From Lineus longissimus (Eukaryota; Nemertea; Pilidiophora; Heteronemertea; Lineidae), in the NCBI RefSeq assembly GCF_910592395.1, contig NC_088319.1, forward strand, positions 4,154,001 through 4,218,000: a stretch of DNA of 64,000 bases. Reading direction: 5' to 3'. The notes under the pieces are model-generated. The model saw only the letters and a program-made list of their open reading frames with translations, had not been told where the DNA came from and ran no database searches. Both the position numbers and the translations under genes were made by a program. Position 1 is the stretch's first letter. Every line of letters starts with the position of its first letter. This document shows positions 42,316-53,768 of this stretch, piece by piece.

Positions 42316-43207
42316 AATATTCCTATAATGAATATTTCCACAATATTCCGATTATGAATATTTTTACTCGAAAACACATTGCCATAACCGATTTTTCACT
42401 ACTAGTACTATAGTTATTTCCACACTATAATCCACTGAATGTCTGATTATCACACACACACAGTGCAGTCAATTTAACTCTTTCAAACCCAAATGACCTG
42501 GTTTCTGTTAGAAAATGTCCTTAATTCATAGGCTGTTCCAATTTGTCATCATAAACGCTATTAAAAAAAAAACCCAACCAAACTGCATGAATGTGCAGAA
42601 AATCTGATGGAACAGAAACCCGAGGCAGTTGAGCTTGGAGTTGTTAAATTAACATGCACAAAACTGATAAATTGTTCCATGCCCTATAGGCCGTTTTGAA
42701 TCACGATGATTGTCTTTGAAATGTCATATAATCACGATGATTGTCTTTGAAATGTCATATAATCACGATGATTATCTTTGAAATGTCATATGATGGACGT
42801 CGGATCTCCTGTGATTGGATTCTTGCTGTTTGTCAGTAACCCATGACAAGGGGGCTTACGGGTGCTACGCCTTGCCCAAAAGCGCCCCGTGAGGCTGGCT
42901 AGGGGGAGGGTCGCCTTACTTTCGAACCTCAGCAGACTGACCAAATTGGGTGATCAAGCCAAAATGGAGTTCTGCTTGCTACCCTTCTTGATCTTCAAGA
43001 CATCCTTCATTCGGTTGGTCCTCTAGGATGTAGATTCCTCCCTCGTCCTCGATGCCCTTGTGTCCTCCTGTATGCAGTTAGTCCAATTTTTAAATCCTCA
43101 CCGTCCTCAATGACCTATCCTCAGATTATTTACCGCAGATTATGAAATATGATAGCCCAGGAGACCCTTAATGATTCCTAGGTCCCTGGGAATGTTCTAA
43201 ATTGTCC
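42316..43207. other. Repeat-containing spacer; right part probably the 3' end of the older BEL relic
   Basis: AATATTC/GAATATT palindromic repeats at 42316-42365 match those left of the BEL element. No gene. The last roughly 200 bp directly follow the relic's stop codon and may be its 3' untranslated region or LTR, but no LTR pair was identified. Confidence 0.4.
42700..42793. repeat. 31-bp tandem repeat, 3 units
   Basis: AATCACGATGATTGTCTTTG, AAATGTCATAT starts at about 42699, 42730 and 42761, with one substitution in the third unit. Confidence 0.92.
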
Positions 43208-44315
43208 TTAGCGCTTACATCTAAGGGGGCACAACCTTGAAATTGGCCTCAGGAATTCATTGTCTCCAATCTTGACTTTTGCGACGCGGACATGATCATC
43301 CTTGCCAGGTAGGACCTCCAAAATCCTGCCCAGAGGCCATTGTCCCCTCGGTGTATTTGGGCTAACTACCACAACCAGGTCTCCTGATTCAAGATCCTTC
43401 ATTTCTTCCCTCCATTTGGCTCTTGGGTGCAACATTGGCAGCCACTCCTTCAGCCATCTCTCCCAGACATGCTTAATCAGCTGCTGAACTACCCGCCATC
43501 TTCTGCGTGGATTGAACCTGATGCTGTCCACTGCTTCTGGGGCAAACTGACCCCCAACCTGGCCAAACAAAAAGTGATTCGGGATCAACGGCGGTGTGTC
43601 CTGTGAGTCTGCTGCCTGGTATGTAAGAGGGCGTGAATTCAGCAAGGCCTCGGTTCCTGAGATGGCTGTAGCTAACTCCTCATCATTAATGTCAGCTTTT
43701 CCGAGGACCGCGTAGATTGCCTTTTTTGCTGATTTTATAAGAGATTCATGCACTCCTCCAAAGTGAGGACCCAATGGTGGATTGAAGTACCATTTGACTC
43801 CCCTCCGTGCTGTTGCACGGCTGATCTTGTCTTGATCCAAATTTTCTACTAGGTCGTTCAGCTCCTTGTTCCCAGCGACAAAATTGGTACCGTTGTCCGA
43901 TGTGACCTCTTCAGGAACTCCGCGCCTGTTTACCATGCGATTAAAGGCATTTAGAAAGGAGTCAGTATCAAGTCCGTAGGCCATTTCCAAGTGCACAGCC
44001 CGTGAGGCCATGCAAGTGAAGAGACAGAGATATCTTTTTAACTGTACCCTTCCGCGCAGCTGTTTTGTGATGAATGGCCCTCCAAAGTCCACAGAGGTTC
44101 TTGTAAATGCACGAACTGATGTCTTTAATCTGGTCTTGGGTAGAGGAGCCATTATCTGAGTTGCAACTTTGCATTTTCTCCGTCTGCATTCATTGCAGTC
44201 TCTTTCCCAATCTCGAATTTCTTCTCGCCCAGCAACAATCCAAAATCGACTTGATAAAGCTGCCAAGGTCTGATTTACTCCTGTGATGTGACCATCTTGC
44301 TCGTGGTAGCTTTTT
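43208..44315 (-). pseudogene. Older BEL/Pao relic: integrase and C-terminal part
   Basis: Minus-strand open frame with the integrase zinc-binding end (KSYHEQDGHITGVNQTL, CNECRRRKC), the core (SVDFGGPF, TSDNGTNF, GPHFGGVHESLI) and a C-terminal DUF5641-like region (SGDLVVVVSPNTPRGQWPL). The frame is intact over this stretch. The protein is cut at the N-terminal side by the AGCTCACC-type element (44316-45928). It is clearly a different BEL family from the young element. Confidence 0.9.
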
Positions 44316-45928
44316 AGCTCACCTCTTAGCAGAGGTGAGCTTATCCCATACCGTGGCGTCCGTCGTCCGTCGTCGTCGTCGTCGTCGTCGTCCGTCGTCG
44401 TCCGTCGTCCGTTAGCAGGGCACGTTTCGTAACTGTTAGAGCTATTGAGTTGAAACTTGGTACACATGTACCCTTATGTAATGACACCCTGGAGACCAAG
44501 TTTCGGTCCGATTCGTTTCATGGTTTGGCCACCAGGGGGCCAAACGTTAAAAGTGAAAATATGCAATATCTCCCTTAATAGTAGTCGGGAAATTTTGAAG
44601 AAAAATATGGTAGGTACTTCTAGCAAAGGTGCATCATATATCCTCCGGGTTTTTTATTTGACCTCCTTTTCAAGGTCACAGCGGTCAAAGTTTGCTGATT
44701 CACTGAACAGTAGCATGTTTCCTATCTATTTTAGCTAGAAGGTTTTAAACCAGTGTGGACATGTATCTGGGGATTCTCTATTCCACCCCTAAAATTTCGG
44801 CCGTTCGGACATCAGATATGGCCGCCAGGCAGCCATCTTGAAAAATAAACACAGTACTATTGTACTATTACTCCGAAACTAATGATCGGATTGCAACCAA
44901 ATTTGATCTGGATGTATATCTATGTACTCTCTACTAAATCCTTGATTTTTTATCAAATGTGATAGCCAATATGGGTGCCAGGCGGGCTTGAAAAATTCTT
45001 AGTTTGGCCACCCGGGGGCCAAATTTAATGTCCAAAGTTAAAATGTTTGATTGCTCGTTTAATAGTGGTCTGATTTTCAAAACATTTTTATGGTAGGTAC
45101 TCCTAGCAAGGATACATCACATATCATACGGGTTTTTGATTTGACCTCCTTTTCAAGGTCACAGAGGTCAAATGGTGTAAATTGGCCGTTAGGATGTAAC
45201 GATGGCACGTTTCTAAACTGCAATGACTATTGATCCCAAATTTGGTACACATTTACCCCTTAGTCAGGTGATCTCAGGGACCGAAGTTTGGTCCAATATG
45301 ATTCACCACTTGACCACCAGGGGGCGAAATCCAAAAACCTTAAAAATGTGATTATTCCTTAACTTCTTGCCCGATTGCCACCAATTTGATATCATGGGTA
45401 CATCTAACCGCCATACAGTATATGTCACACAGGTTTTTAATTTGACCTTCTTGTCAAGGTCACAGAGGTCAAATGGCGTAAATTCGCCGTCAGGCCGTAA
45501 CTATGGCACGTTTCTTAACTGCAATGACTATTGATCACAAATTAAGTACACATGTACCCCTTGGTCAGGTGATTTCAGGTACTGAAGTTTGGTGCGATCT
45601 GATTTGCCGTTTGGCCTCCAGGGAGGGGGCCAAATCCTAAATTCTTCAAAATGCCATTATTCTTAGTAATTACTTGCCCGATTGGCACCAATTTTATATC
45701 ATAGGTACATCTAATTCTAACAACCATTCAATGTGTCACCCGGGTCTTCTTTGATTTGACCTACTTTTCAAGGTCACAGAGGTCGAATGTACTGTAAATT
45801 GGCCATTTTGGGGAAATTGTAATTGCTTGGACCTACATCAAACCTAACACTACATTACACAATACCATGATCTTTATCCATCTTTCCTCCACATGAGGTG
45901 AGCACAATGGCCCTGGCCATTTCATTAC
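44316..45928 (+). mobile_element. AGCTCACC-type element with GTCCGTC tract and ~300-bp internal repeats
   Basis: The left end is AGCTCACCTCTTAGCAGAGG (a hairpin), then TGAGCTTATCCCATACCGTGG and a (GTC/GTCC)n tract (44356-44416). The right end is ATGAGGTGAGCACAATGGCC. Inside are four or five diverged units that share a TTGGTACACATGTACCC-like segment, a GGCCACCAGGGGGCCAAA-like segment and TTTTCAAGGTCACAGAGGTC (copies near 44670, 45150, 45458 and 45770). It splits the BEL relic at the start of the integrase zinc-binding domain. It has no coding capacity. Similar non-autonomous repeats are familiar from marine invertebrate genomes. Confidence 0.8.
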
Positions 45929-46559
45929 AATCAACTTGGTGACGTGATCTTTTCGTGGTAGAATGACTGGGTGTCTGGTGTCAAATGACAAGAATTCTGC
46001 ATGCTTGAGACGGCCATTACAGCGTATGACACCTTCATCGTCTATTCTTGGAAAAAGACTGAGGATTTTGCTTGACTTTCCGATTGGCTTTCCTTCTGTC
46101 ATCGCCCGGTACTCTTCTGCGAAGGCTTTTTTCTGACTTTCGCTAATGATGATATTCTGAACTTGCTGTAGCTCGTCTGGCGTCAACTCCCCTGTCTGAC
46201 GCTCCTCTCTTTTTCGCCGAGAGTTCTCTAAGAAGCGGTATACCCATGCCTGTACTCGGCAAAGCCGGTGCCAACTTGAATAACGTAATGGATCGAGACG
46301 CCATTCTGGGACTATGGTTTCATCATCCTGCTGTTCATTCAATGGCACCGTGACCAGGGTCCTTTCTCCCTTCTTCATTTCACTCTTATCGATGTTCTTG
46401 CTTTCACAGCGGTTGATCGGCCAGTCAGCTTTCTCCTTCACCAGAAACTCTGGGCCACTCCACCAAAGGCTATCATTCATGTCCTGAACTTTGGCACCTC
46501 TTGAAAGGATATCAGCTGGATTGTCTTTAGTCGGCACATGTCGCCACTGGTCCGGGTTG
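45929..46559 (-). pseudogene. Older BEL/Pao relic: RNase H end to integrase start
   Basis: Minus-strand frame starting at the Gypsy target site (PTKDNPADILSRGAKV, the end of the Pao RNase H) and running through EWRLDPLRYSSWHRL and DDEGVIRCNGRLKHAEF to HPVILPRKDHVTKLIV. It is interrupted there by the AGCTCACC-type element. The residues on each side of the Gypsy insertion are in register with 51594-52301. Confidence 0.9.
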
Positions 46560-46564
46560 CTCTG

Positions 46565-46730
46565 TGTAGTGTAATCTGAATAAATGGGTCATAGAGTTTG
46601 AGGTGCTGCCACCTCGTGATAGATTAGGGTACTGTACAAAATGGCTGTCATGTTCTAGAAATATACTTCAAGTGTTCAGAGTTTAAATCCATCGTTATCT
46701 TCTTTCGGAACGCCCATCGGCAACTGAACA
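46565..46730 (+). repeat. Gypsy 5' LTR
   Basis: 166 bp, identical by eye to 51423-51588. It contains a CAAGTGTTCAGAG-like segment and no obvious TATA box. Confidence 0.95.
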
Positions 46731-46942
46731 TGGTGTCAGAAGTTAAAGAAGACTCTCATGAACTGGGAGAGACTGTTATTTTGTTGAGAGATGTCGATGT
46801 TGATGAGCTTTGAGCAAAGATTCGTGAATCTTTCCCCAGTCAGAGGAAATGTTTCTGATGACTGCATGTACATCTCGTGTGCATCATGTGTATAAAGGTG
46901 CTGTGCAGTGACTTTTCATGTGCTGAATAGTGAGTTGCGCCC

Positions 46943-47209
46943 ATGAATGATGAATCTGAAGATAATCTAAGGAACTTTCGTGACATTTTGCCCTTCCCTG
47001 TTACTGTTATTACAACAATGGCACAATTCCAAGTGCAGCCACCTGAGTCTTTTGACTTTGGTAAGCCTGAAGGGTGGAATAAGTGGATCCGGCGATTTGA
47101 CAGATTTCGACAGGTGTCTGGCCTTGCTGCCAAGTCAGGAGAGGAGCAGGTCAACACGCTGGTGTACTCCATGGGAGATGAGGCAGAGGACCTCGTTGAG
47201 ACTCACTAA
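46943..47209 (+). pseudogene. Gypsy gag, N-terminal part (frameshifted)
   Basis: The frame has two possible starts (46943; or 47018 with MAQFQVQPPESFDFG). It codes the beginning of a retrotransposon capsid (PEGWNKWIRRFDRFRQVSGL and 37 further codons) and stops at 47207-47209. The rest of gag continues in the +1 frame from about 47200, so a single small indel has split the capsid domain. The position, in mid-capsid rather than at a gag/pol border, argues against programmed frameshifting. Confidence 0.85.
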
Positions 47210-49709
47210 TGACGAGAAGAAAGATTACGAAGTAATCAAAACCAAATTACAAGGTTATTTTGAACCTAAGAGAAATGTGATCTTTGAACGGGCGAAATTT
47301 AACCAACGTTTCCAGCGAGAAGGTGAAAGTGTCGATACTTTCATAACTGACTTGCATACACTCGCGGAGAAATGTGACTTTGGAACTTTGCACGATGAAT
47401 TAATTCGCGATCGAATTGTCGTTGGGTTACGGGACAGTAAACTTTCAGAACGGTTGCAACTTGACGCTGACCTCTCGTTAAAGACGGCCATGGATAAAAC
47501 TCGCCAGAGTGAATCAATCAAGAAGCAACAAGGTGTTCTTCGTGCAGCAACTTCTCCGGCTGTTGTGGCCAAAGTTGGGTTCCAAAAAGGAAAAAAGTCA
47601 GGCAGTCATAAAGCAAAACAGCAGGACAAACCAAGCAGGCCAGCTGAAGGTAAACCTCAGGCCAAGCCTAAAGGAAAGGGTAAATCGTGTCAGAACTGCG
47701 GTCTCAACCATGATAAAAGGCCGTGCCCAGCTAAGGACGCGGAATGTCATTTTTGTGCGAAAGTAGGTCACTACAAGAAGTGTTGTAGAACGCGCAAACG
47801 GGTCAACGAAATCCAGATTTCGGAAGATAAGCAAACCGCATTTCTAGGATCGGTAAACGTGGAATCTGAGGACGACGATTTTAACTTATGGTCGAGTCGT
47901 GTAAAAATGTCTGGTCATGAGCTTGATTGGAAAATCGATACAGGCGCTGAAGTAACATGCCTGCCGCTACGCGATTATCGTGAGAGTTTCGGAAAACTTC
48001 ACAAGTCCAATAAAGTCTTAGTTGGAGCTGGCAGTAACAAGCTTGATGTTCTTGGAATGTTTCATGCTAATCTTGCTAAAGGGCAGCACGCCACATTGGC
48101 AGAGGTGTATGTTGTGCGCGGCCTAGCAAAACCGTTGCTAGGAGATAAAGCGATTCGTAAGCTAAATCTTGTGTCAGTAGTCCGCGCTGTTTGTAAAAGT
48201 CAACTCACCAAATGGAAAAAACAGTTCCCAGAACTTTTCGCAAATCTTGGGAAAATGACTGGTGAGTACGAGATCAAGTTGGAAGACAGTGCGAATCCGT
48301 ACGCAATTTCATCACCACGTAGAGTTCCCATACCGCTCTATAATAAAGTGAAAGCCGAACTGTTACGTATGGAAAAATTAGGGGTGATCTCAAGAATAAC
48401 TGAGCCTACCAATTGGTGCGCGGGAATAGTCGTTGTTCCAAAATCCAATGGAACTGTTAGGATCTGTGTGGACCTAACCAAGTTAAATGAGAGTGTAAAA
48501 CGTGAGAATTTCATTCTGCCATCAGTTGACTCTACACTAGCGCGGCTCAGTGGAGCCAAAGTTTTCTCTAAGCTAGATGCAAATTCTGGCTTTTGGCAAA
48601 TTCCTCTTAGCAAGGAGTCGTCCCGTCTTTGCTGTTTCATAACGCCATTCGGGAGATTTGTTTTCAACCGCCTTCCTTTCGGGATTTCATCAGCTCCTGA
48701 AATCTTCCAGCGCAGGATGCAGGAGATGTTAGATGGTCTGGAAGGGGTAGTGTGCCACATGGACGATATTCTAGTGTTTGGGGCTGATCAGGCAGAACAT
48801 GATGAGAGACTCAAAGCTGTTCTTCAGAGACTTAAAGATGCTGGTGTCACACTTAATGAAGCCAAGTGTGAGTTTTCAGTTGACAGGGTTAAGTATCTTG
48901 GGTACTTGATCACAGCCGAGGGAATATTTCCAGATAGTGACAAGATAAACGCTATCCAGAAAATGGCAAAACCGCAAAATGTGTCAGACATTAGGCGTTT
49001 CCTTGGCATGGTAAATCAGTTGGGAAAGTTTATTCCTAATTTAGCGGACAAAACCGAGCCTCTTAGGTCTCTTCTCAGCAAGAAGAATCAATGGTGTTGG
49101 GGGTCATCTCAGGACCATGCTTTCCAGGATTTGAAAGCATGTTTGTCTTCTACAACGGTACTCGGAATGTACGACCCAAGCCGGGACACTGTTGTTTCTG
49201 CGGATTCATCCTCTTTCGGGTTAGGTGCCGTGATAAAACAGAAGCAGGAGGACGATATGTGGAAGCCTATTGCATATGCGTCGCGATCATTATCGGACAC
49301 TGAGAAAAGGTATGCGCAGGTGGAAAAGGAAGCATTGGCGTCAGCCTGGGCCTGCGACCGATTCCAGGTGTATCTTCTGGGTAAGCGCTTTACCCTAGAA
49401 ACGGACCATAAACCGCTTGTTGCGCTACTAGGTTCGAAGAGTGTTGATGAACTGCCTGCGAGAGTTCAACGTTTTAAACTGCGTATGATGCGTTTCTCAT
49501 ATGACATCGTACATGTTCCGGGGAAAGAACTTTATACTGCAGATACGTTGTCCAGGGCACCTATATCTTCGCCATTGTCTACTGTCGAGGAAGGATTTGC
49601 GCAGGATGTAAAAGCGTATGTTGACATGGTTGTTGAACACTTACCTGCGACGGAGAAAAGGCTCGAGGAAATCCGTCAAAAACAGGAAGAAGACGAAGTT
49701 TGCCGTTAG
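47200..49709 (+). pseudogene. Gypsy gag C-terminus, protease, reverse transcriptase and RNase H
   Basis: The frame continues the capsid (TKLQGYFEPKRNVIFERAKF), then a zinc-knuckle pair (CQNCGLNHDKRPC; CHFCAKVGHYKKCC), protease (WKIDTGAEVTCLP), reverse transcriptase (VCVDLTKLNESVKRE region, LDANSGFWQIPL, catalytic HMDD at about 48760) and RNase H (VSADSSSFGLGAVI, ETDHKPL, DIVHVPGKELYTADTLSRAP). The usual YMDD/YVDD box reads HMDD. A TAG at 49707-49709 ends it before the integrase, which follows in the same frame. It makes cDNA in the intact family; this copy cannot make a full polyprotein. Confidence 0.93.
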
Positions 49710-51008
49710 GTTGTCAAGTATTGTCAAGATGGATGGCCGGACAGACCATTTGTTAAAGGGGCAATACTGCCATATTACCAGGTTGCCGGTGAACTGACTG
49801 TTATGGATGGACTATTGATGAAGGGAACCAGAATAGTCATTCCTACATGTATGCGCTTAGAACTGTTGGACAAAATCCATGAGGGCCACCAAGGTATCAC
49901 TAAGTGCAGAAGGCGAGCCCAAGAATCAATTTGGTGGCCGGGACTCAGTTCACAAATAGAGTCACTAGTCCAGAACTGTAACATTTGTGCTCGAGAGCGG
50001 GTAGTTAGGCATGAACCAAATATTACCACCGAATTCCCTAAGAGACCATGGCAGGTTGTTGGCACTGACTTGTTCGAGTTTAAAAAGCGCCATTATCTAG
50101 TAGTGGTGGACTATTTTTCTCGCTATATCGAAATTGCTAAGCTGACCGAGCTCTCGTCGGGGGCTACTATCAATCATCTTAAATCGATCTTTGCTAGACA
50201 TGGTGTGCCAGAACGGGTACGTTCTGACAATGGCCCTCAGTATTCAGCGCAGGACTTCGCAGACTTTGCCGATGTGTACACATTTCAACATGTTACAAGT
50301 TCCCCGCTTTACCCGCAAGGGAATGCAGAAGTTGAACGCGCTGTAAAAACTGTTAAAGAACTAGTGAAGAAAGGCAAGGATCCATATTTAGCTTTGCTGA
50401 CTTACAGAGCTACACCACTGTACCGTGGGTACAGTCCCGCCGAACTTTTGTTTGGGAGACGTCTTCGTACGAACTTACCGCAACATCCAAATATGCTGGC
50501 CCCAGCATGGCCAGATTTAAACAATCTTGTACAAACAGAACAGGATTATCGCATGAAAATGGCGAAAAACGCAGACAGGCGTCATGGTGTACAGGTGTTG
50601 TCAGATCTTTGCGAAGGAGAGAAAGTTTGGGTGTGCGATAAAAACATTCCCGCCATAATCACGGGAAATGCTGAAACACCGCGGTCGTATACTCTGGAGA
50701 CTGAAACAGGATCATCTTTGAGACGAAATCGCAGGAGTCTACGTCGGCTTGCTCCGAGACTGAATCTCCAGGACAATCCAGCTGATGAATCAGTGCAGGA
50801 GAACATTTTGCCTCCCCCAGAGAGACAGAGTATTGTGTTGCCAAATGCTGGACAATCTTCTGAGAATGGCCAGAATAATGTTCAATCAGATCAAAGTGTC
50901 TCTAGCACGACTGTGAATAATTCTCCAGGACGTTCTGCTAGTTGTTCTGATCAATATGTAACCAGGTCAGGCAGGGTTTCAAAATCTGTCATTAAACTAG
51001 ATCTTTAG
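49710..51008 (+). pseudogene. Gypsy integrase
   Basis: In the same frame as RNase H but after an in-frame TAG. The first in-frame ATG is at 49803. The zinc-binding motif is H-x3-H ... C-x2-C (IHEGHQGITKCRR, NCNIC). The catalytic core has GTDLFEF (Asp), RSDNGPQYS (Asp) and NAEVERAVKT (Glu). A basic C-terminal region and a Ser/Asn-rich tail end at 51008. No chromodomain is evident. Without read-through it would not be produced as part of Pol. Confidence 0.93.
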
Positions 51009-51422
51009 GGTGTGAGAGTGACCGAGGGTTAATCTGAAATTTCAGTGACATTTCATAGAGAAATCTAAGTAATGATTTTCAAATAGTGCTTTTGTGGTAT
51101 TCTCTCTATACTTGAGGATGTGATTTCATATTCGGATTAGTTGGAAGTTTTCGAGTTAAAATGTTTATGTTTAGAGTTTCAATATCTTTCACATAAGTAG
51201 TGTTTACTCTCCAACGTATTTTGGACTTTCTTTTGTCTTAAGTATAGACAGGAGTCAGTAGTAGCTGAGTAGGATTTGAGATATATTTCCACAGCATTTT
51301 AGTTTTGACTTAATTTTCTACGTGTTTGTATGTTTGTACACATAGTTTGCCTAGATCAGACTTTAGGTTGTGATGCATCCTGGGTTATTGGAATTTGGAC
51401 TTTCAAAGGACTGAAAGGGGGA
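51009..51422 (+). other. Gypsy 3' untranslated region
   Basis: About 410 bp between the integrase stop and the 3' LTR; no env-like frame. Confidence 0.8.
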
Positions 51423-51588
51423 TGTAGTGTAATCTGAATAAATGGGTCATAGAGTTTGAGGTGCTGCCACCTCGTGATAGATTAGGGTACTGTACAAAAT
51501 GGCTGTCATGTTCTAGAAATATACTTCAAGTGTTCAGAGTTTAAATCCATCGTTATCTTCTTTCGGAACGCCCATCGGCAACTGAACA
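51423..51588 (+). repeat. Gypsy 3' LTR
   Basis: 166 bp, preceded by a GA-rich polypurine tract and followed by the CTCTG target duplication. Confidence 0.95.
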
Positions 51589-51593
51589 CTCTG

Positions 51594-52480
51594 CCGATGG
51601 ATTTCACCAATCCGATCCGCTACAAACGGCTTAAATACACGACTGCGACCTCTAATCCACCATAATGTATTGAGGCTATCGGTCCTGTAAGTGACATCTT
51701 TCAATGGGATATCCAAAACTGAGCAAATTGCATTTGTCAGTCGCAATCCAACGATCGCCCCCATCAGCTCCAGTCGTGGTATGCTGCATGAAACCAGTGG
51801 TGCTACCTTAGATTTAGATGCGATCATTCTCACAATCACCTGGCCACCCTCATAACATGTCCGCATGTATGTGATGCCACCGTAAGCGTCTTGTGATGCA
51901 TCGACGAAGGTGTGGATTTCTTGGCTGACCGGACGTTCCGCATCGCAGGAGCGCAGGCATCTTGGTATTTTCACCTGCTGCAGGTTGTTCAGGTCCGTGA
52001 ACCAGCATCTCACCTTTTCTCCTATTTCGCCGAGGTTTTGATCATCCCAGTCAACTCCAAGAGTCCAAAATTCCTGCATCAAAATCTTTGCTCTGATTAT
52101 CAAGGGTGAAAGAAAGCCCATTGGGTCGAATATTGTCGCTATCTTTCGCAAGAAGTTACGCTTTGTGACAATGAAGTCCTCTTCTGGTGGGACACAACGG
52201 AAAGTGAAAACGTCTTCGCTCGCCATCCACATGACTCCTAGCGTCTTTACTGATGGTAACTGACCCTCATCTAGACTCATCTCAGAAGCTCTGTCTTCCA
52301 CAGGGATTTTCTCAAGTACTGCTTTTGAATTTGAAACCTATTTTCGGGCATGCATCCCCGCCTTGTCCCACAGAACAGATAACTCTTCATAAAGCTGTAC
52401 TCCGATATCATCGTTATGAACTGAATCTAAGCCATCATCCATATATGTCGATTTTAATACTGTTTCTGGGGCTAATGGGA
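51594..52480 (-). pseudogene. Older BEL/Pao relic: reverse transcriptase palm to RNase H
   Basis: On the minus strand this shows the catalytic STYMDDGLDS (about 52433-52450), an in-frame TAG (52338-52340), then LPSVKTLGVMW, FDPMGFLSPLIIRAKILMQE and the Pao RNase H (FVDASQDAYGGITY, ASKSKVAPLVSCSIPRLELM, YRTDSLNTLWWI). It continues in register across the Gypsy insertion into 46559-45929. Everything upstream of the RT palm is missing because the sequence changes at 52481 to the segmental duplication. Confidence 0.92.
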
Positions 52481-52630
52481 GCGGTGGTTGATGCATCTGG
52501 CCAAGCCAATGTTTCCAATGTCAAAGCTGAGACACTGAGCTGTAGAGCAGAAAATGGTGTCATTTTGGATTGCATGCAATGCACCAACGATGTAATTGCT
52601 GAAAGCAAAGCAGGAGATTTATTGCAATGA
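52481..52630 (+). CDS. Conserved 49-codon terminal-exon-like frame, copy B
   Basis: Identical over about 150 bp to 2202-2351, ending in TGA at 52628-52630. Upstream it is fused to antisense BEL sequence, so the longer open frame that begins at 52253 is an artefact of that junction. See copy A for the reasoning on constraint; function unknown. Confidence 0.35.
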   Translation, partial: AVVDASGQANVSNVKAETLSCRAENGVILDCMQCTNDVIAESKAGDLLQ

Positions 52631-52944
52631 ACTATTGCATATAACGATTATAAAATTAAATTTCAAACCATTCGTAAGCGCTGGCAATTTGGTAAAGCCA
52701 TTCATCTCACAGACAGGTTTGGCTATGGAATTATTCATCCAATTAAAATTTCACAGCTGTAAGAATAAAAAAATTAAGATGAGTTACAGCCTTTGGCATG
52801 TTTGGGCAAACTTCTCATTATCATAACTAGTTGCATTTGTTGCATTTCTGTATGTACATTATCCATATCTAACAACTCAACGTATGCTAAGTTGCTATTA
52901 GAGAGTTTTTGGACCTGTATACGAAAGCCCAGAAGACTCATTCA

Positions 52945-53160
52945 ATATTAAAAATTCAAAATTCAAAATTCAAAATTCAACATTCAACAAATATTGAACT
53001 TTGAATTTTGAACTATGCTCTTCTTTCACTTCAAAATTCAAAACTAAAAATCTTTGAATTTTGAATTTTGAATAAAACCAATTGTATGACTTCAAAATTC
53101 AAAATTCGAAATTTCAAATATTGAACTTTTTAATTTTGAATTTTAAAGTCGAAGAAGAGC
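52945..53160. repeat. AT-rich block of TTCAAAATTC and complementary TTGAATTTTGAA repeats
   Basis: Multiple direct and inverted copies of TTCAAAATTCAAAATTC give extensive self-complementarity. Only a trace is present at the matching place in copy A (about 2580-2630), so it expanded in B or contracted in A. Confidence 0.8.
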
Positions 53161-53597
53161 CTAGTTCAAAATGCAAACTTCAATATTTGTTAAATTTTGA
53201 ATATTTAGAGAGAACATTAGACAGAACATTATCTGTAGCTAGTTAGCTACACGTGATTGAAAAACGGTTTGACAAAACAGCATAATTTTGCTTTGAATTG
53301 GAAAAGAAAGAACGAGAAGGTAGAATTGAGAAAGAAAGACAGATGATGGAGATGATGATGTCTTTGGCTCAAATGAAAAATTAGATTAAACCAGTTTTAG
53401 GTTCTTGCTGCTTACACGATAGATTTAGGCTGAATCCTTACTTAAACAATAGTTTTGTCAATATTTCATAGATAAATGTTAACTTGCAGTATAAATATTA
53501 CCTTTTAGTCTGTAATTTTTCATACGCACAATTCAATTCTTTTACTCTTAAAATTAAATAGTAAAAATAACTGTTTAGTAGTTATCTTTAACTACTC

Positions 53598-53768
53598 TGG
53601 TAGTTGCTATTGCACCGACTGTGAAATTGTTTGTTTTAACTATCAAAATAGGAGAATTAAAATTCTTAACAATTTTAATGGTAGTTTTTACTACTTTTTT
53701 AGTTGGAACAACTAATTAATGGTTAGTTTTTTTAACAAATTTCACAGTTGGTGCAATAGCAACTACCA
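53598..53768. mobile_element. Short TIR element (MITE), copy B
   Basis: Counterpart of 2724-2887 with the same TGGTAGTTGCTATTGCACC ends. In copy B the inverted repeat extends further out (AGTAAAAATAACTGTTT against the complement near 53770-53790), with a 20-bp interruption. Confidence 0.75.

Larger units (their letters stand above)
46565..51588 (+). mobile_element. Complete Gypsy-type LTR retrotransposon nested in the BEL relic
   Basis: 5,024 bp with two 166-bp LTRs (46565-46730 and 51423-51588) that look identical, starting TGTAGTG and ending CTGAACA. Target duplication is CTCTG (46560-46564 and 51589-51593). A primer-binding site (TGGTGTCAGAAG, 46731) follows the 5' LTR directly, and a polypurine tract (AAAGGGGGA) precedes the 3' LTR. 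Order is gag, protease, RT, RNase H, integrase (Ty3/Gypsy). The body carries a frameshift in gag and an in-frame stop between RNase H and integrase. Confidence 0.96.

Noticed and set aside
47180-47215. Programmed frameshift in Gypsy gag
   Set aside because: It falls in the middle of the capsid domain rather than at a gag-pol border, and no slippery heptamer is evident, so a mutation is more likely.
52253-52630. 125-codon plus frame
   Set aside because: Its first two thirds are antisense to the BEL reverse transcriptase; only the last 49 codons, shared with copy A, are of interest.
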